Source: Gemmatimonadaceae bacterium (GTDB taxonomy: Bacteria; Latescibacterota; UBA2968; UBA8231). From it: DNA of 33,612 bases. The position numbers and the translations under genes are program-made. Below, piece by piece: positions 17,750-25,974 of this stretch (position 1 is the stretch's first letter; each line of letters begins with the position of its first letter). The notes beneath the pieces were generated by a model. The model ran no database searches, was not told the DNA's origin, and saw only the letters and a list, made by a program, of their open reading frames with translations. The stretch lies in NCBI GenBank assembly GCA_002726335.1, contig PBSR01000244.1, positions 1 through 33,612 of the forward strand, given 5' to 3'.

Positions 17750-17759
17750 ACGAACCCTT

Positions 17760-19199
17760 GTGACCCACTCCCTTCGCGCCCGCTGGTCGGCTCCCGGCGG
17801 TTACCGCGAGTTCCTCGTCATCGCCTTCCCCATGATCCTGAGCACGGCGACATGGAGTGTCCAGCACTTCATCGATCGTGTCTTTCTCACGTGGTACTCC
17901 ACCGACGCTCTGGCCGCGTCCCTGCCAGCGGGGATGACCAACTTCGTCATCGTCAGCCTGTTTCTCGGCACCGCGGGATACGTCAACACTTTCGTCGCCC
18001 AGTATGTCGGCGCCGGGCGCAACGAACGGGTCGGGCCTTCCCTGTGGCAGGGCGTCTACCTGTCGGTGATCAGCGGCGGTGCCGGGTTCGTCGTCGCCCT
18101 CCTCGCCACGTCGATCTTTCGGCTCGTCGGTCACGATGCGGCGGTACAGGCCTATGAGGTCCCCTACTTCCGCATACTGTGCTACGGTATCGGGCCCCTG
18201 ATCCTGTCGACGGCTCTGTCCTGCTTCTACAGCGGCAGGGGCCGTACCTGGCCCGTGCTGGGTGTCAGCGTCGTCGCCATGAGCTTCAACGTCGTCATCG
18301 ATTACGCCCTCATATTCGGCCACTGGGGTGCACCCGAGATGGGGATTCAGGGAGCCGCATGGGCGACGAACATCGCCACGGTGCTGGCCACGCTGATCTA
18401 TATCCTGCTGTTGTCCCGCCCCTCCTACCGACGGCAGTTCGCCATCTTCTCCGGCTGGCGCCTCGACCGTGACCTGTTCGGCCGGCTCCTGCGGTTCGGT
18501 GGCCCCAGCGGCGTCAACTTCATGCTCGACATCCTCGCCTTCACGTTCTTCATCCTCATCGTCGGACGTATCGGTCGGCTGGAGTTGACGGCGACCAATC
18601 TCGCCTTCAACATCAACAGCCTCGCCTTCATGCCCCTCATCGGCGCCGGCATCGCCCTGTCGACGATGGTGGGCCAGCGACTTGGCGGTGATGACCCTGA
18701 GGCAGCCGCCTTCTGTACGTGGACGGGTGTTCATGTTGCCCTCGGCTACATGAGCATCATGGCCCTGGCCTACACCTTCCTTCCGGATCTGTTCCTGATG
18801 CCCTATGGTGTCGGGGCCCAGGGAGAGGAGTTCGTCGCCGCCCGTGACCTCGCCCGTGTGCTCTTGCGCTTCGTCGCCTTCTATTGCGTGTTCGATGCTG
18901 CCTACATGATGTTCACCGCCGCCCTCAAGGGCGCCGGTGACACCCGCTATGTCATGGTAGCCTCGGTGGTATTGGGGATGTCCATCATGGTGACACCGCC
19001 CCTGATCGCCGTCGAGTTCTTCGACGCCAGCGTGTTCGTCGTCTGGATCTTCATCTGCGCCTACCTGGCCACGGCGGCGTTGGCGTTCTACCTGCGTTTC
19101 CGGGGCGGCAAGTGGCAGAGCATGCGAGTCATCGAGGCCGCGCCGGAGCCAGGCATCGAGGATCCGCCACGGGTGGCCGGTGCCGAGGTAGTGATCTGA
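17760..19199 (+). CDS. MATE-family multidrug/solute exporter
   Basis: A 479-residue integral membrane protein with about twelve hydrophobic helices and two-fold internal symmetry, the first half starting FLVIAFPMILSTATWSVQHF and the second around LLRFGGPSGVNFMLDILAF. MATE transporters export cationic or amphiphilic compounds using a Na+ or H+ gradient. The start is a GTG at 17760 with no clear ribosome site, so it may depend on translation of the preceding gene. Its stop overlaps the ROK kinase start by one base. In this context the exported molecule may be a product or by-product of the sugar pathway, but that is inference. Location: inner membrane. Confidence 0.9.
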   Translation: MTHSLRARWSAPGGYREFLVIAFPMILSTATWSVQHFIDRVFLTWYSTDALAASLPAGMTNFVIVSLFLGTAGYVNTFVAQYVGAGRNERVGPSLWQGVYLSVISGGAGFVVALLATSIFRLVGHDAAVQAYEVPYFRILCYGIGPLILSTALSCFYSGRGRTWPVLGVSVVAMSFNVVIDYALIFGHWGAPEMGIQGAAWATNIATVLATLIYILLLSRPSYRRQFAIFSGWRLDRDLFGRLLRFGGPSGVNFMLDILAFTFFILIVGRIGRLELTATNLAFNINSLAFMPLIGAGIALSTMVGQRLGGDDPEAAAFCTWTGVHVALGYMSIMALAYTFLPDLFLMPYGVGAQGEEFVAARDLARVLLRFVAFYCVFDAAYMMFTAALKGAGDTRYVMVASVVLGMSIMVTPPLIAVEFFDASVFVVWIFICAYLATAALAFYLRFRGGKWQSMRVIEAAPEPGIEDPPRVAGAEVVI

Positions 19200-20098
19200 T
19201 GGGAGACCTGTGCTGGGGAATCGACCTGGGCGGCACCAAGATCGAAGGTGTCGTGTTGCCCTCTGCCGACTCGACGGAGCCTCTCTGTCGTCTGCGGCTT
19301 CCCACCGAGCGCGATCGCGGCTACGATCACGTCCGCCGGAATATCGTCGCTCTTGTCGATCGCCTGGCGCAAGAGGCAGGCACCCGACCTCAGGCCATCG
19401 GTTGTGGCACGCCGGGCACCCTGGATCCCGCAACCCTGACGCTGAAGAACTCCAACACGACCTGCCTCATCGGCCACCCCCTGCAGCGCGATTTAACCGA
19501 TGATCTGGGCTGTCGCGTCGAGTTGGCCAATGACGCCAACTGCTTCGCCCTGGCCGAAGCCCGCCTCGGCGCCGGACGTGGGGCTCCCACCGTCTTCGGC
19601 ATCATCCTGGGGACCGGTGTCGGAGGCGGCGTCATTATCGACGGCCGGGTCCTTCCCGGCGGTCAGGGCATCGGCGGTGAGTGGGGGCACATCGTGCTCG
19701 ACCCGGAAGGTCGCCAGTGCTACTGCGGTCGGCGGGGTTGTGTCGAGACCTTCCTGTCAGGTCCGCATCTGGAAACCTTTTACCGCGACCTGTCGGGCGA
19801 GTCTGTCGACCTGCCCGACATCGCCCTTCGCGCCCATGCCGGACAGGACACTGCCGCCATCGAGACCATCGACCGTCTCACAACCTGGTTCGGACGGGGC
19901 GTCGCCACGGTGATCAACATCCTCGACCCCCACGTCGTCGTCCTCGGCGGCGGCGTCAGCAACATCGACGCCCTCTACACCCGCGGTGTCGAAGCCCTGA
20001 CGCCATGGGTGTTCAACGACACCGTCCACACGCGTGTCGTACGCAACGAACTGGGAGACTCCGCCGGTGTCTTCGGCGCCGCCATGTTGGTGGCGTGA
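19199..20098 (+). CDS. ROK-family sugar kinase, fructokinase (Mak)-like
   Basis: A 299-residue ROK kinase. GIDLGGTKIEG is the ATP-phosphate loop, LANDANCF holds the catalytic base Asp112, and GEWGHIVLD (His164) with QCYCGRRGC (Cys174, Cys176, Cys181) is the structural zinc site that defines ROK proteins. The overall pattern, including CVETFLSGPHLE and VVLGGGVSN, follows E. coli Mak, which phosphorylates fructose and mannose, more closely than glucokinase or NagK; that is a resemblance seen by eye. It starts in the TGATG overlap with the MATE gene; longer in-frame starts inside MATE were rejected. Its stop lies one base from the stop of the convergent RraA-like gene. Confidence 0.9.
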   Translation: MGDLCWGIDLGGTKIEGVVLPSADSTEPLCRLRLPTERDRGYDHVRRNIVALVDRLAQEAGTRPQAIGCGTPGTLDPATLTLKNSNTTCLIGHPLQRDLTDDLGCRVELANDANCFALAEARLGAGRGAPTVFGIILGTGVGGGVIIDGRVLPGGQGIGGEWGHIVLDPEGRQCYCGRRGCVETFLSGPHLETFYRDLSGESVDLPDIALRAHAGQDTAAIETIDRLTTWFGRGVATVINILDPHVVVLGGGVSNIDALYTRGVEALTPWVFNDTVHTRVVRNELGDSAGVFGAAMLVA

Positions 20099-20099
20099 G

Positions 20100-20798
20100 T
20101 CAGCGGTCTCGCCGCTCGTATTGTTTCAGTGTCTCTTCGTCAGGGGGATAGGTCCCCACCAGTGAGGCCCCGGCGCGAATCCTGGCCAGGATGAACTCCT
20201 CCTTTGATTCCATCTCCTCCGCTGCCGCTGCCACATCATCGGCCAGGTGCGCCGGGATCACGACCACACCCTCGGCATCACCGACGATGATGTCCCCGGG
20301 GAACACCGCCACCTCCCCGCAACCTACCGGCACCTGAATCTCGCTCGGATAGTGGATCGTCTTGTTGGTGTGCGCATTCATGGCGCGCGAGTACGCCGCC
20401 AGACCGCACTCAGCAATGGTGGGACTGTCCCGGTAGGCGCCATCGGTGACGACTCCGGCAGCACCCAGCTGGTGCATCCGCTCCGCCAGGATCGAACCCA
20501 TGGTCCCTGCCCGTGTGTCACCGCGGGCGTCGATGACGAGCACATCGCCGGGCGTCAGCTGTTCGATCCCCACACGCTGCTTGTCCGTGAGATTGTCCAT
20601 GGGCACGTCGGTGAGATCTTCCCGGGCTGGGATGTAGCGCAATGTGAACGCCCGCCCCGCCATCTTCATCGTCGACTTCAGAGGCGAGACATCGTGCATG
20701 AACGTATTGCTCAGCCCCCTCCCCTTGAGGACCGAGGTGAGCGTCGCCGTGCTCGGTACGAGCAACCGGTCGAGTGTGTCCTGAGATATGGTGGTCAT
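20100..20798 (-). CDS. RraA-like aldolase/decarboxylase family protein
   Basis: A 232-residue protein of the RraA/HMG-aldolase family. GAAGVVTDGAYRD (Asp119, Arg123, Asp124) is the family's metal and pyruvyl-substrate-binding motif, and GDVLVIDARGDTRAGTMG is the other conserved strand. Members with this motif typically act as 4-hydroxy-4-methyl-2-oxoglutarate aldolases or oxaloacetate decarboxylases; those lacking it bind RNase E as regulators. Because the catalytic residues are present, an aldolase or decarboxylase is more likely than RNase E regulation. The ATG at 20798, behind GGAG, follows the debranching enzyme's stop by five bases, so it is the last gene of that minus-strand operon. Confidence 0.85.
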   Translation of the reverse strand: MTTISQDTLDRLLVPSTATLTSVLKGRGLSNTFMHDVSPLKSTMKMAGRAFTLRYIPAREDLTDVPMDNLTDKQRVGIEQLTPGDVLVIDARGDTRAGTMGSILAERMHQLGAAGVVTDGAYRDSPTIAECGLAAYSRAMNAHTNKTIHYPSEIQVPVGCGEVAVFPGDIIVGDAEGVVVIPAHLADDVAAAAEEMESKEEFILARIRAGASLVGTYPPDEETLKQYERRDR

Positions 20799-20803
20799 TC
20801 CTG

Positions 20804-22810
20804 TCACTCCGTGTCGAGTTCGTGCAGGACGCGCAACAGCTCCGCCACGCTCCATGCCTGGGCAACGGTACCCCTGGGCTCGTGCGGGGTGTCGCCGTCA
20901 AAGATCTCTGCGATCGTACCGATACAACCCTCGGCCAGATGCTCGGTGAAGCCATCAAGGGCCGCACGGGCAAGATCCAGTCCCTCCTGCCCGCCATGGC
21001 GCATCCAGGCCGTCAGGTAGGGTCCGATCAACCAGCCCCAGACGGTGCCCTGGTGGTAGGCGCCGTCACGGGCCAGCGGGGCTCCGCCGTAACGCCCACG
21101 GTACTCGGGATCCTTGGGGGACAGGCTGCACAGGCCCCGCGGTGTGGCCAGGTGATCCCGTGCGACGTTGAGAACCTGTCTGGCGCGATCTCCTTCGATG
21201 AGGGCGAAGGGCAGGCTGAGTGCGAACAGCTGGTTCGGTCGGACGGCCCCATCCGCACTGCCGCTGACACCATCGACATCGACCACGTCGAACAGGCACC
21301 CCTGCTCCTCGTTCCAGAACGCCTCTTCGAAGCGGGACTGCACCTGCCTCGCCCGCGTCTCGGAGTCCGCCGATGCGGCTGGTGGCACATGGGTCCTCGA
21401 CAGGGCGGCATGGATGCGCAGCGCGTTGTACCAGAGAGCCTGGATCTCCACCGGCTTGCCGCGCCGCGGAGTCACCACCCAGTCGCCTACCTTGGCGTCC
21501 ATCCAGGTGAGCTGCTGTCCCACTTCGCCGGCGGCGAGCAGGCCATCTGTGTCGACGCCGATCCCGTGGCGTGTTCCCTGTTCGTGCCAGCTGAGGATAT
21601 CGTCGAGGATCGGCATCAACTCGCCAACGAACTCGTCGTCTCCGGTAGCGGCCAGATAGTGATGAACGGCGACGAAGAACCACAGTGTCGCGTCCACCGT
21701 GTTGTAGTCAGCCCCGCCCCCATCGGGAAAGCGATTGGGCAGCATGCCCTCGCTGACAGCCTCGGAGAAAACCTGCAGGATTCGGCGCGCGTCCTCGTGG
21801 CGACCCGTGACGAGGGCCAGACCGGGCAGGGCGATCATCGTATCCCGCCCCCAATCCGTGAACCAGTGATAGCCGGCGACGATCGTGCGCAGATCGGCGC
21901 CGCGACGGACGAGAAACTGATCGGCCGACAGGTGCAGATGCCGATGCAGAGGATCGTCGGGTACATCGACGATCAGCGCCCGGCGACGCGCCTCTTCCGC
22001 CGCCAGCAGCTCATCGCCGTCGTGGGGGCCTGCCTCGATCGTCGCCACGAGTGTGACGTGGTCACCGACGCGCAGAGCCAGTTCGATGGTCCCATGGGTG
22101 AACAGATCCTCGCGGCCGTCGAGGCCCCGGTAGAACTCACGATCGTACTCGTAGTCGTAGAACCACTCCGGCGCCGCGTGGAAGGCCGCCGTCCCCGGCA
22201 GGTGCAGCCTCACGTCGGGCAGATCCCGGTAGGACGGCAGGCTCAGGACACCATCATCGAGTGTCGCCTGCCGCTGGATCGCCCCGTTGGCCCTCGTCAG
22301 GTGATGATAGTCGCGTCCGCCGACGAAAGGCCGCAAGCCCAGCAGAAAGGCCTCCGGTGTGGTGACATCTGACGTTACCGCCTCAACGTCATAGCGAATG
22401 ACGACGGTGTTGTGACCGTGGATTGCAGCCACGGTGCGCCGCAACAGAATATCATCTACCTGATAGGTGAATGCGGGAAATAGACCGCGCTCGAAGCGTC
22501 GCAGATACTCGAAGCCACTGGGGTGCACGACGCCCGGGTACCGGTTGCAGCCCAGTTCGTGTCGGGCGCCGTTGAGCTCGACCGTCTCCTCGAGGCGGGA
22601 CAGCATGACGACGCGATCGAGGGGGGGATTCAGCGCCGCCACGAGAAGACCGTGATAGCGGCGGGAGTGAGCCCCACTGACGGTGGACGACGCCCACCCT
22701 CCCAGACCGTTCGTCTCGAGCCATTCGCGACGGCAGGCCGCCTCGAAATCACTGGTGATCTCCGGTCCCAGAACGATGGGCCAGTTCTCCTGCGTCCCGG
22801 AGCAACTCAC
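20804..22810 (-). CDS. Amylo-alpha-1,6-glucosidase-type glycogen debranching enzyme
   Basis: A 668-residue protein with the prokaryotic debranching layout: N-terminal domain with REWLETNGLGGWASST (28-43) and SRRYHGLLVAAL, and a C-terminal (alpha/alpha)6 glucosidase domain with HWFTDWGRDTMIAL (from His315), the substrate-site signature. It removes alpha-1,6-linked glucose at glycogen branch points in the cytoplasm. Length is normal. It begins at a GTG that overlaps the stop of the upstream PLP enzyme by four bases (GTGA), so it is co-translated with a gene of apparently unrelated amino-acid metabolism. No glycogen phosphorylase or synthase is nearby. Confidence 0.93.
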   Translation of the reverse strand: MSCSGTQENWPIVLGPEITSDFEAACRREWLETNGLGGWASSTVSGAHSRRYHGLLVAALNPPLDRVVMLSRLEETVELNGARHELGCNRYPGVVHPSGFEYLRRFERGLFPAFTYQVDDILLRRTVAAIHGHNTVVIRYDVEAVTSDVTTPEAFLLGLRPFVGGRDYHHLTRANGAIQRQATLDDGVLSLPSYRDLPDVRLHLPGTAAFHAAPEWFYDYEYDREFYRGLDGREDLFTHGTIELALRVGDHVTLVATIEAGPHDGDELLAAEEARRRALIVDVPDDPLHRHLHLSADQFLVRRGADLRTIVAGYHWFTDWGRDTMIALPGLALVTGRHEDARRILQVFSEAVSEGMLPNRFPDGGGADYNTVDATLWFFVAVHHYLAATGDDEFVGELMPILDDILSWHEQGTRHGIGVDTDGLLAAGEVGQQLTWMDAKVGDWVVTPRRGKPVEIQALWYNALRIHAALSRTHVPPAASADSETRARQVQSRFEEAFWNEEQGCLFDVVDVDGVSGSADGAVRPNQLFALSLPFALIEGDRARQVLNVARDHLATPRGLCSLSPKDPEYRGRYGGAPLARDGAYHQGTVWGWLIGPYLTAWMRHGGQEGLDLARAALDGFTEHLAEGCIGTIAEIFDGDTPHEPRGTVAQAWSVAELLRVLHELDTE

Positions 22811-23868
22811 CGGATGGCGCCGCGGGCGTGCACCGGCCAGAAGGCCTCCACCCGATTGCCGCGTACCGCGGCGATGACGTCGTGCTCGTTGAAGGTGGGA
22901 CAGGGATGCACCGGAATCACCTGCATACGATCACCGATCTGAGGACGCGCCGCGCAACCGGATACATCCACCTGACCATGTTCCTCCGAGGCGCCGGCAA
23001 GACGAGCCTCGGGAAACTCGATGATGTGGCCCATCAGGGAGCCGCGTTCCTCGTCAGTCAGGACGGCAGCGCTCAGGGATTTGCTGCCTCCGTCGAGAAT
23101 GGCGCGAGTGGGCGTCGGCCGGCTGACGCAGGTCACCAGCACCCGCACCGCGCACTGCGCCACCGTGTGTGTCTGCAGCTGTAGATGCTTCATGCCGCCC
23201 ACCGGATACTCGCCGGCACGAAACTCGGTCAGCTCCGGGATCTCGTGCGCCGTGAAGGCCGCCGGCGTCGAGCCGCCGCTGACGATGGGATGGGGCAATC
23301 CTCTAGCGTCGAACTGCGCCAGGCAGGCCTGAAGAAAGGGGCGGATGTCAGGTGGTGCCGGCATGATCATCACACCCCGCAGCTCCAGTCCGGGCAGGCC
23401 GTCCACCAGCGCAGCCAGGTCACCGGCCAGTTCGGGTGTCTCCACGCCGCATCGTCCGCCGCCACCCAGCTCGATCACGACGCCAACCGAAACCTCTGCC
23501 GACGTTGTCGCCTCGGACAGGCCGCGAATCGTGACTTCCGAGTCGGCCGCCACCGTCAGCTGTGTCTGCCGGGTCAGTGCCGTGAGCCGTTCCAGTTTCT
23601 GCTGGCCGATGATGTTGAACGGAATCAGCACGTCACGGTTCACACCACCGGCAACCATCACCTCTGCCTCGCCCAGTTTCTGACAGGTGATGCCCATGGC
23701 GCCACGATCCATCTGCATGTGGGCGATGGCCAGGCACTTGTGCGTCTTGATGTGGGGTCGTAGCCCGATGTTGTGACTGGAGAAGTAGGACTGATACCGG
23801 TCGAGATTGTCCTCGAGTCCGTCGAGGTCAACTACCAGATGGGGCGTATCGAGATCGTCGATGTGCAT
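22807..23868 (-). CDS. D-threonine aldolase / D-serine dehydratase-like PLP enzyme
   Basis: A 353-residue fold-type III PLP enzyme with an alanine-racemase-like barrel. RPHIKTHK carries the PLP lysine (Lys41), VSGGSTPAAF binds the cofactor phosphate, and IPVHPCPTFNEHD at the C-terminus supplies the His and Cys that bind a divalent metal in D-threonine aldolase and eukaryotic-type D-serine dehydratase. It should cleave or dehydrate a D-beta-hydroxy amino acid. It starts at the ATG 23868 behind CGGAGA and leads the operon with the debranching enzyme and RraA-like protein. A hydroxy-aspartate or related substrate is possible. Confidence 0.88.
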   Translation of the reverse strand: MHIDDLDTPHLVVDLDGLEDNLDRYQSYFSSHNIGLRPHIKTHKCLAIAHMQMDRGAMGITCQKLGEAEVMVAGGVNRDVLIPFNIIGQQKLERLTALTRQTQLTVAADSEVTIRGLSEATTSAEVSVGVVIELGGGGRCGVETPELAGDLAALVDGLPGLELRGVMIMPAPPDIRPFLQACLAQFDARGLPHPIVSGGSTPAAFTAHEIPELTEFRAGEYPVGGMKHLQLQTHTVAQCAVRVLVTCVSRPTPTRAILDGGSKSLSAAVLTDEERGSLMGHIIEFPEARLAGASEEHGQVDVSGCAARPQIGDRMQVIPVHPCPTFNEHDVIAAVRGNRVEAFWPVHARGAIR

Positions 23869-24217
23869 CGGGCTTGTCTCCGTGGGGGACCGTCAACGGT
23901 AGACGTGGGCCGCGATGCGGGCAAGGTCGACAGCCTGGTCGGGCAATCAGGAGCGCATTCTGTCATCCCTGAGTGTCGCACTACAGACTTGATGCGAGGG
24001 ATTCTGCAGGTCTGAGACACGTCCACGTCCACAGTCTTGCCACGATGGTGCCAGACCTCGCCGCTGTTGGACCGCTCTCAGACTGAAGACTAGGTTTGAG
24101 TACGTTAGGTCCAGCCACTCTGATCTCATCACAGCGCGAGGCCCATCCGTACTACTTACGGGACCTCGGCCAGAAATCATCTGTCCTCCGAGTGAAGGGG
24201 CAGAAGAAAGGGCGACA
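23869..24217. other. Intergenic stretch, no supported gene
   Basis: About 350 bases with no credible coding frame. It must hold the promoter of the minus-strand PLP operon, but no clear -10/-35 pair was seen. It contains two imperfect hairpins: one at 23965-24002 (own entry) and one at 24137-24168 (CGAGG with CCTCG outside, CCGTA with TACGG inside, five-base loop). Short frames across it are not convincing proteins. Base composition is visibly less GC-rich than the neighbouring genes from about 23940 onward. Confidence 0.6.
23965..24002. repeat. Imperfect hairpin, possible dispersed extragenic element
   Basis: ATCCC (23965-23969) pairs with GGGAT (23998-24002) and TCGCA (23976-23980) with TGCGA (23993-23997), with a six-base bulge and a twelve-base loop. 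No T-run follows on either strand, so it is not an obvious terminator. Its style (GTCATCCCTGAG ... GAGGGATTCTG) resembles dispersed extragenic repeats known from other bacterial genomes, but only one copy is in this window. Confidence 0.35.
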
Positions 24218-24514
24218 GTGGAGTACATCTATCCCTCCATTGCGGCAGCTTCCATCGTCGCAATCCTGGCCACATTGCATAGACCCATTCGCGACTGGAT
24301 CGCCTGTGCCTTCGGCAAGAGTTGGTTCATCGCAATCAGGTTCATACTGATTGTCACGGCAGCTTCATTCTCGCTCCTGGGTGTCTTTGATCGATCCGCA
24401 TCTGACTCCCTCTCAACTACGGAGACCTATACCTTCGAAGTCGGATCACATTGGTTCGTCGATTCAGCCGGAAGCCGCGCTGCACTGTTCGGCGCCGAGA
24501 ACGAGCTGATGTAG
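24218..24514 (+). CDS. Small hypothetical membrane protein
   Basis: A 98-residue frame starting at a GTG preceded by AAAGGG at a reasonable distance. Two hydrophobic stretches (SIAAASIVAILATL at about 7-20 and FIAIRFILIVTAASFSLLGVF at about 37-57) could be membrane helices, with a basic loop between them and a polar C-terminal tail. I recognise no family. It sits in the lower-GC island next to the integrase relic and may have arrived with it, or may be a chance frame. The lack of frame disruption and the amphipathic layout are the only support. Confidence 0.4.
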   Translation: MEYIYPSIAAASIVAILATLHRPIRDWIACAFGKSWFIAIRFILIVTAASFSLLGVFDRSASDSLSTTETYTFEVGSHWFVDSAGSRAALFGAENELM

Positions 24515-24537
24515 AACGCCTTCGTCATGCCCTTCAG

Positions 24538-25206
24538 TCAAGGTTGGCGAACTGTCTCGGCTGAGTGGATGACCACAGAACCCAAATTCTTCCAGTCAGC
24601 GGGACTGCGCACACCGGCGGGACCACGATCCAAGACGTGGGTGTAGATCATCGTCGTCGACACGTCCTTGTGTCCGAGCAATTGCTGGACGGTTCGGATG
24701 TCGCCGCCCTCCTCCAGCAGGTGGGTGGCAAAACAGTGCCGCAGGGTATGACCCACTGCCAGGGCCACTCTCGGCCGGCCGTCGGCAACTTGGCTGCCAG
24801 AGCCTCGGGCAATTCGACCCAACCGCTGCCTTGCTCAAGATCACGTTGGTGCTGATGGCCGACACCGTTCAGGTGCTTACTCAAGGCGATCCGGGCGGCC
24901 GCCGGCAACAGGTAGCGCGATCGCGGTCACCCTTTCCGCGCCGCACGGTGATCTGACTCCGATCGAAGTCGATGTCCTTGACGCGCAGCCGGCAACACTC
25001 CATCAGGCGGAGGCCTGAGCCATAGAGGATCAGCGCCATCAGCCGTGGCAGTCCGTGCATGTGCGCCAGGACAGCTCGGACCTCTTCTCGGCTGAGTACG
25101 ACGGGCAGACGATCGGGAGTGTTGGCGCGGACAAGTTTGTCGAGCCACGGCAGATCCTGCTCCAGCACTTCGCGATTCAAGAAGAGCAGCGCCGCATGCG
25201 GCGCTG
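24538..25206 (-). pseudogene. intI: Decayed integron-type integrase (tyrosine recombinase)
   Basis: Pieces of an IntI-like recombinase lie in three frames. The first (from about 25206) runs [19 protein letters not shown], then [20 protein letters not shown] with the first catalytic Arg. Near 24910 the frame changes, as if one base were lost, and continues [14 protein letters not shown] and [23 protein letters not shown]; the VELP and REWxWQWV segments belong to the extra domain found only in integron integrases. Near 24750 the homology jumps straight from WQWV to [13 protein letters not shown], so about 40 to 50 residues are missing and the frame shifts again; the end has [17 protein letters not shown] with the nucleophile Tyr. 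The N-terminal SAM-like domain, about 90 residues, is absent. The product cannot be active. No attC or cassette array was found. Confidence 0.88.
25187..25206. repeat. Perfect 20-bp palindrome at the integrase breakpoint
   Basis: CAGCGCCGCATGCGGCGCTG is a perfect palindrome without spacer. It lies where recognisable integrase homology begins (just before [10 protein letters not shown]), the N-terminal domain being lost beyond it. It could be a recombination or deletion scar or a protein-binding site; chance in GC-rich DNA cannot be excluded, though a 20-bp perfect match is uncommon. Confidence 0.7.
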
Positions 25207-25452
25207 ACGGACCATGGGCTGTTCTGGCGGTCTGATGAGGACGAGCTATAGACCACGCCAATCTCGGGCATGCGGCTTGGCCTCACTACGGATGCGCGCA
25301 TCGATTCTCCTCCGGCGGCGTCCTGCGGCACACAGGATCTCGTGGTGGATGGCGCCGTCAACTGAGCGCTCCTCGGCAACCAACGGAGCCGATCGAACCG
25401 GCGCAAGGTCTTGGCGGTTGCCCTGCCCGCGGGGGGTGGTTAGCCTCACTAC
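25207..25452. other. Intergenic remnant between integrase relic and DUF4416 gene
   Basis: About 245 bases where the missing integrase N-terminus would be expected. None of the minus-strand frames read as integrase, and no other family is recognised. The region must also contain the promoter of the DUF4416-sulfatase operon; no clear boxes were seen. A GC-rich patch with GGGGGG lies at 25431-25436, about 16 bases before the DUF4416 start. Confidence 0.5.
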
Positions 25453-25974
25453 ATGCCCCTCGATCTTGTTACTGACGAACCCGTGGCCTTCCTGTGCGCC
25501 GTGATGGCCAGTGGGCCCGAGGCCGTCCAGCAGGCCTTCGACGACCTGGCTGGTGAGTTCGGAGAAATCCGTGCTCGCAGCCCGCTCTTCGACTTCGACA
25601 TGACTGACTATTACGAGGCCGAGATGGGTCCCGGTCTATGCAAGTCACTGGCCTGGTTCGGGCCAGCTGTGGCGCCGGCGGAACTCTCGGCGCGAAAACA
25701 GGCGACCATCACCTTTGAGCGGGACCGGGCACAACAGGACCGACGTACGGTCAACGTCGATCCAGGTCTGTTGTCCACCAACAGCCTGGTGCTGGCCACC
25801 ACCAAGGCCAGTGGGCATCGCATCTGCATCGCTCCGGGATTGTGGGCGGAGGTGACCCTGATGTTCGAGAAGGGGGCGTATCGGCCGCAGCCCTGGACCT
25901 ATCGAGACTACCAGCGCCAGGACGTGGGCGCTTTCCTGCTGGACGTGCGGCGCCAGCTGACGATGGCTCGCTGA
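25453..25974 (+). CDS. DUF4416 family protein
   Basis: A 173-residue protein matching the DUF4416 pattern: FGEIRARSPLFDFDMTDYYEAEMG near the middle of the first half, the VNVDPGLLSTNSLVLATTKA stretch, then HRICIAPGLWAEVTLMFEKG and WTYRDYQRQD. The family has no established function that I know; it is found in deltaproteobacteria-like and other uncultured bacteria. It has no signal or membrane segment. The acidic DFDMTDYYEAEMG motif could bind metal, which is a guess. It leads an operon: its stop overlaps the sulfatase ATG by one base. Confidence 0.82.
   Translation: MPLDLVTDEPVAFLCAVMASGPEAVQQAFDDLAGEFGEIRARSPLFDFDMTDYYEAEMGPGLCKSLAWFGPAVAPAELSARKQATITFERDRAQQDRRTVNVDPGLLSTNSLVLATTKASGHRICIAPGLWAEVTLMFEKGAYRPQPWTYRDYQRQDVGAFLLDVRRQLTMAR

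Noticed and set aside
17481..19433. Long open frame on the minus strand opposite the MATE and Gfo/Idh/MocA genes
   Set aside because: Its product is polar, low in complexity and matches no family; it overlaps well-recognised genes. Long antisense frames are normal in GC-rich DNA.
20774..22372. Long open frame on the plus strand opposite the debranching enzyme
   Set aside because: Same reason: it mirrors a clear glycogen debranching gene and shows no recognisable domain.
24104..24110. GTTAGGT, matching the GTTRRRY core of integron attC/attI sites, close to the integrase relic
   Set aside because: No matching RYYYAAC partner or paired L boxes were found within the preceding 150 bases, and a seven-base match is expected by chance.
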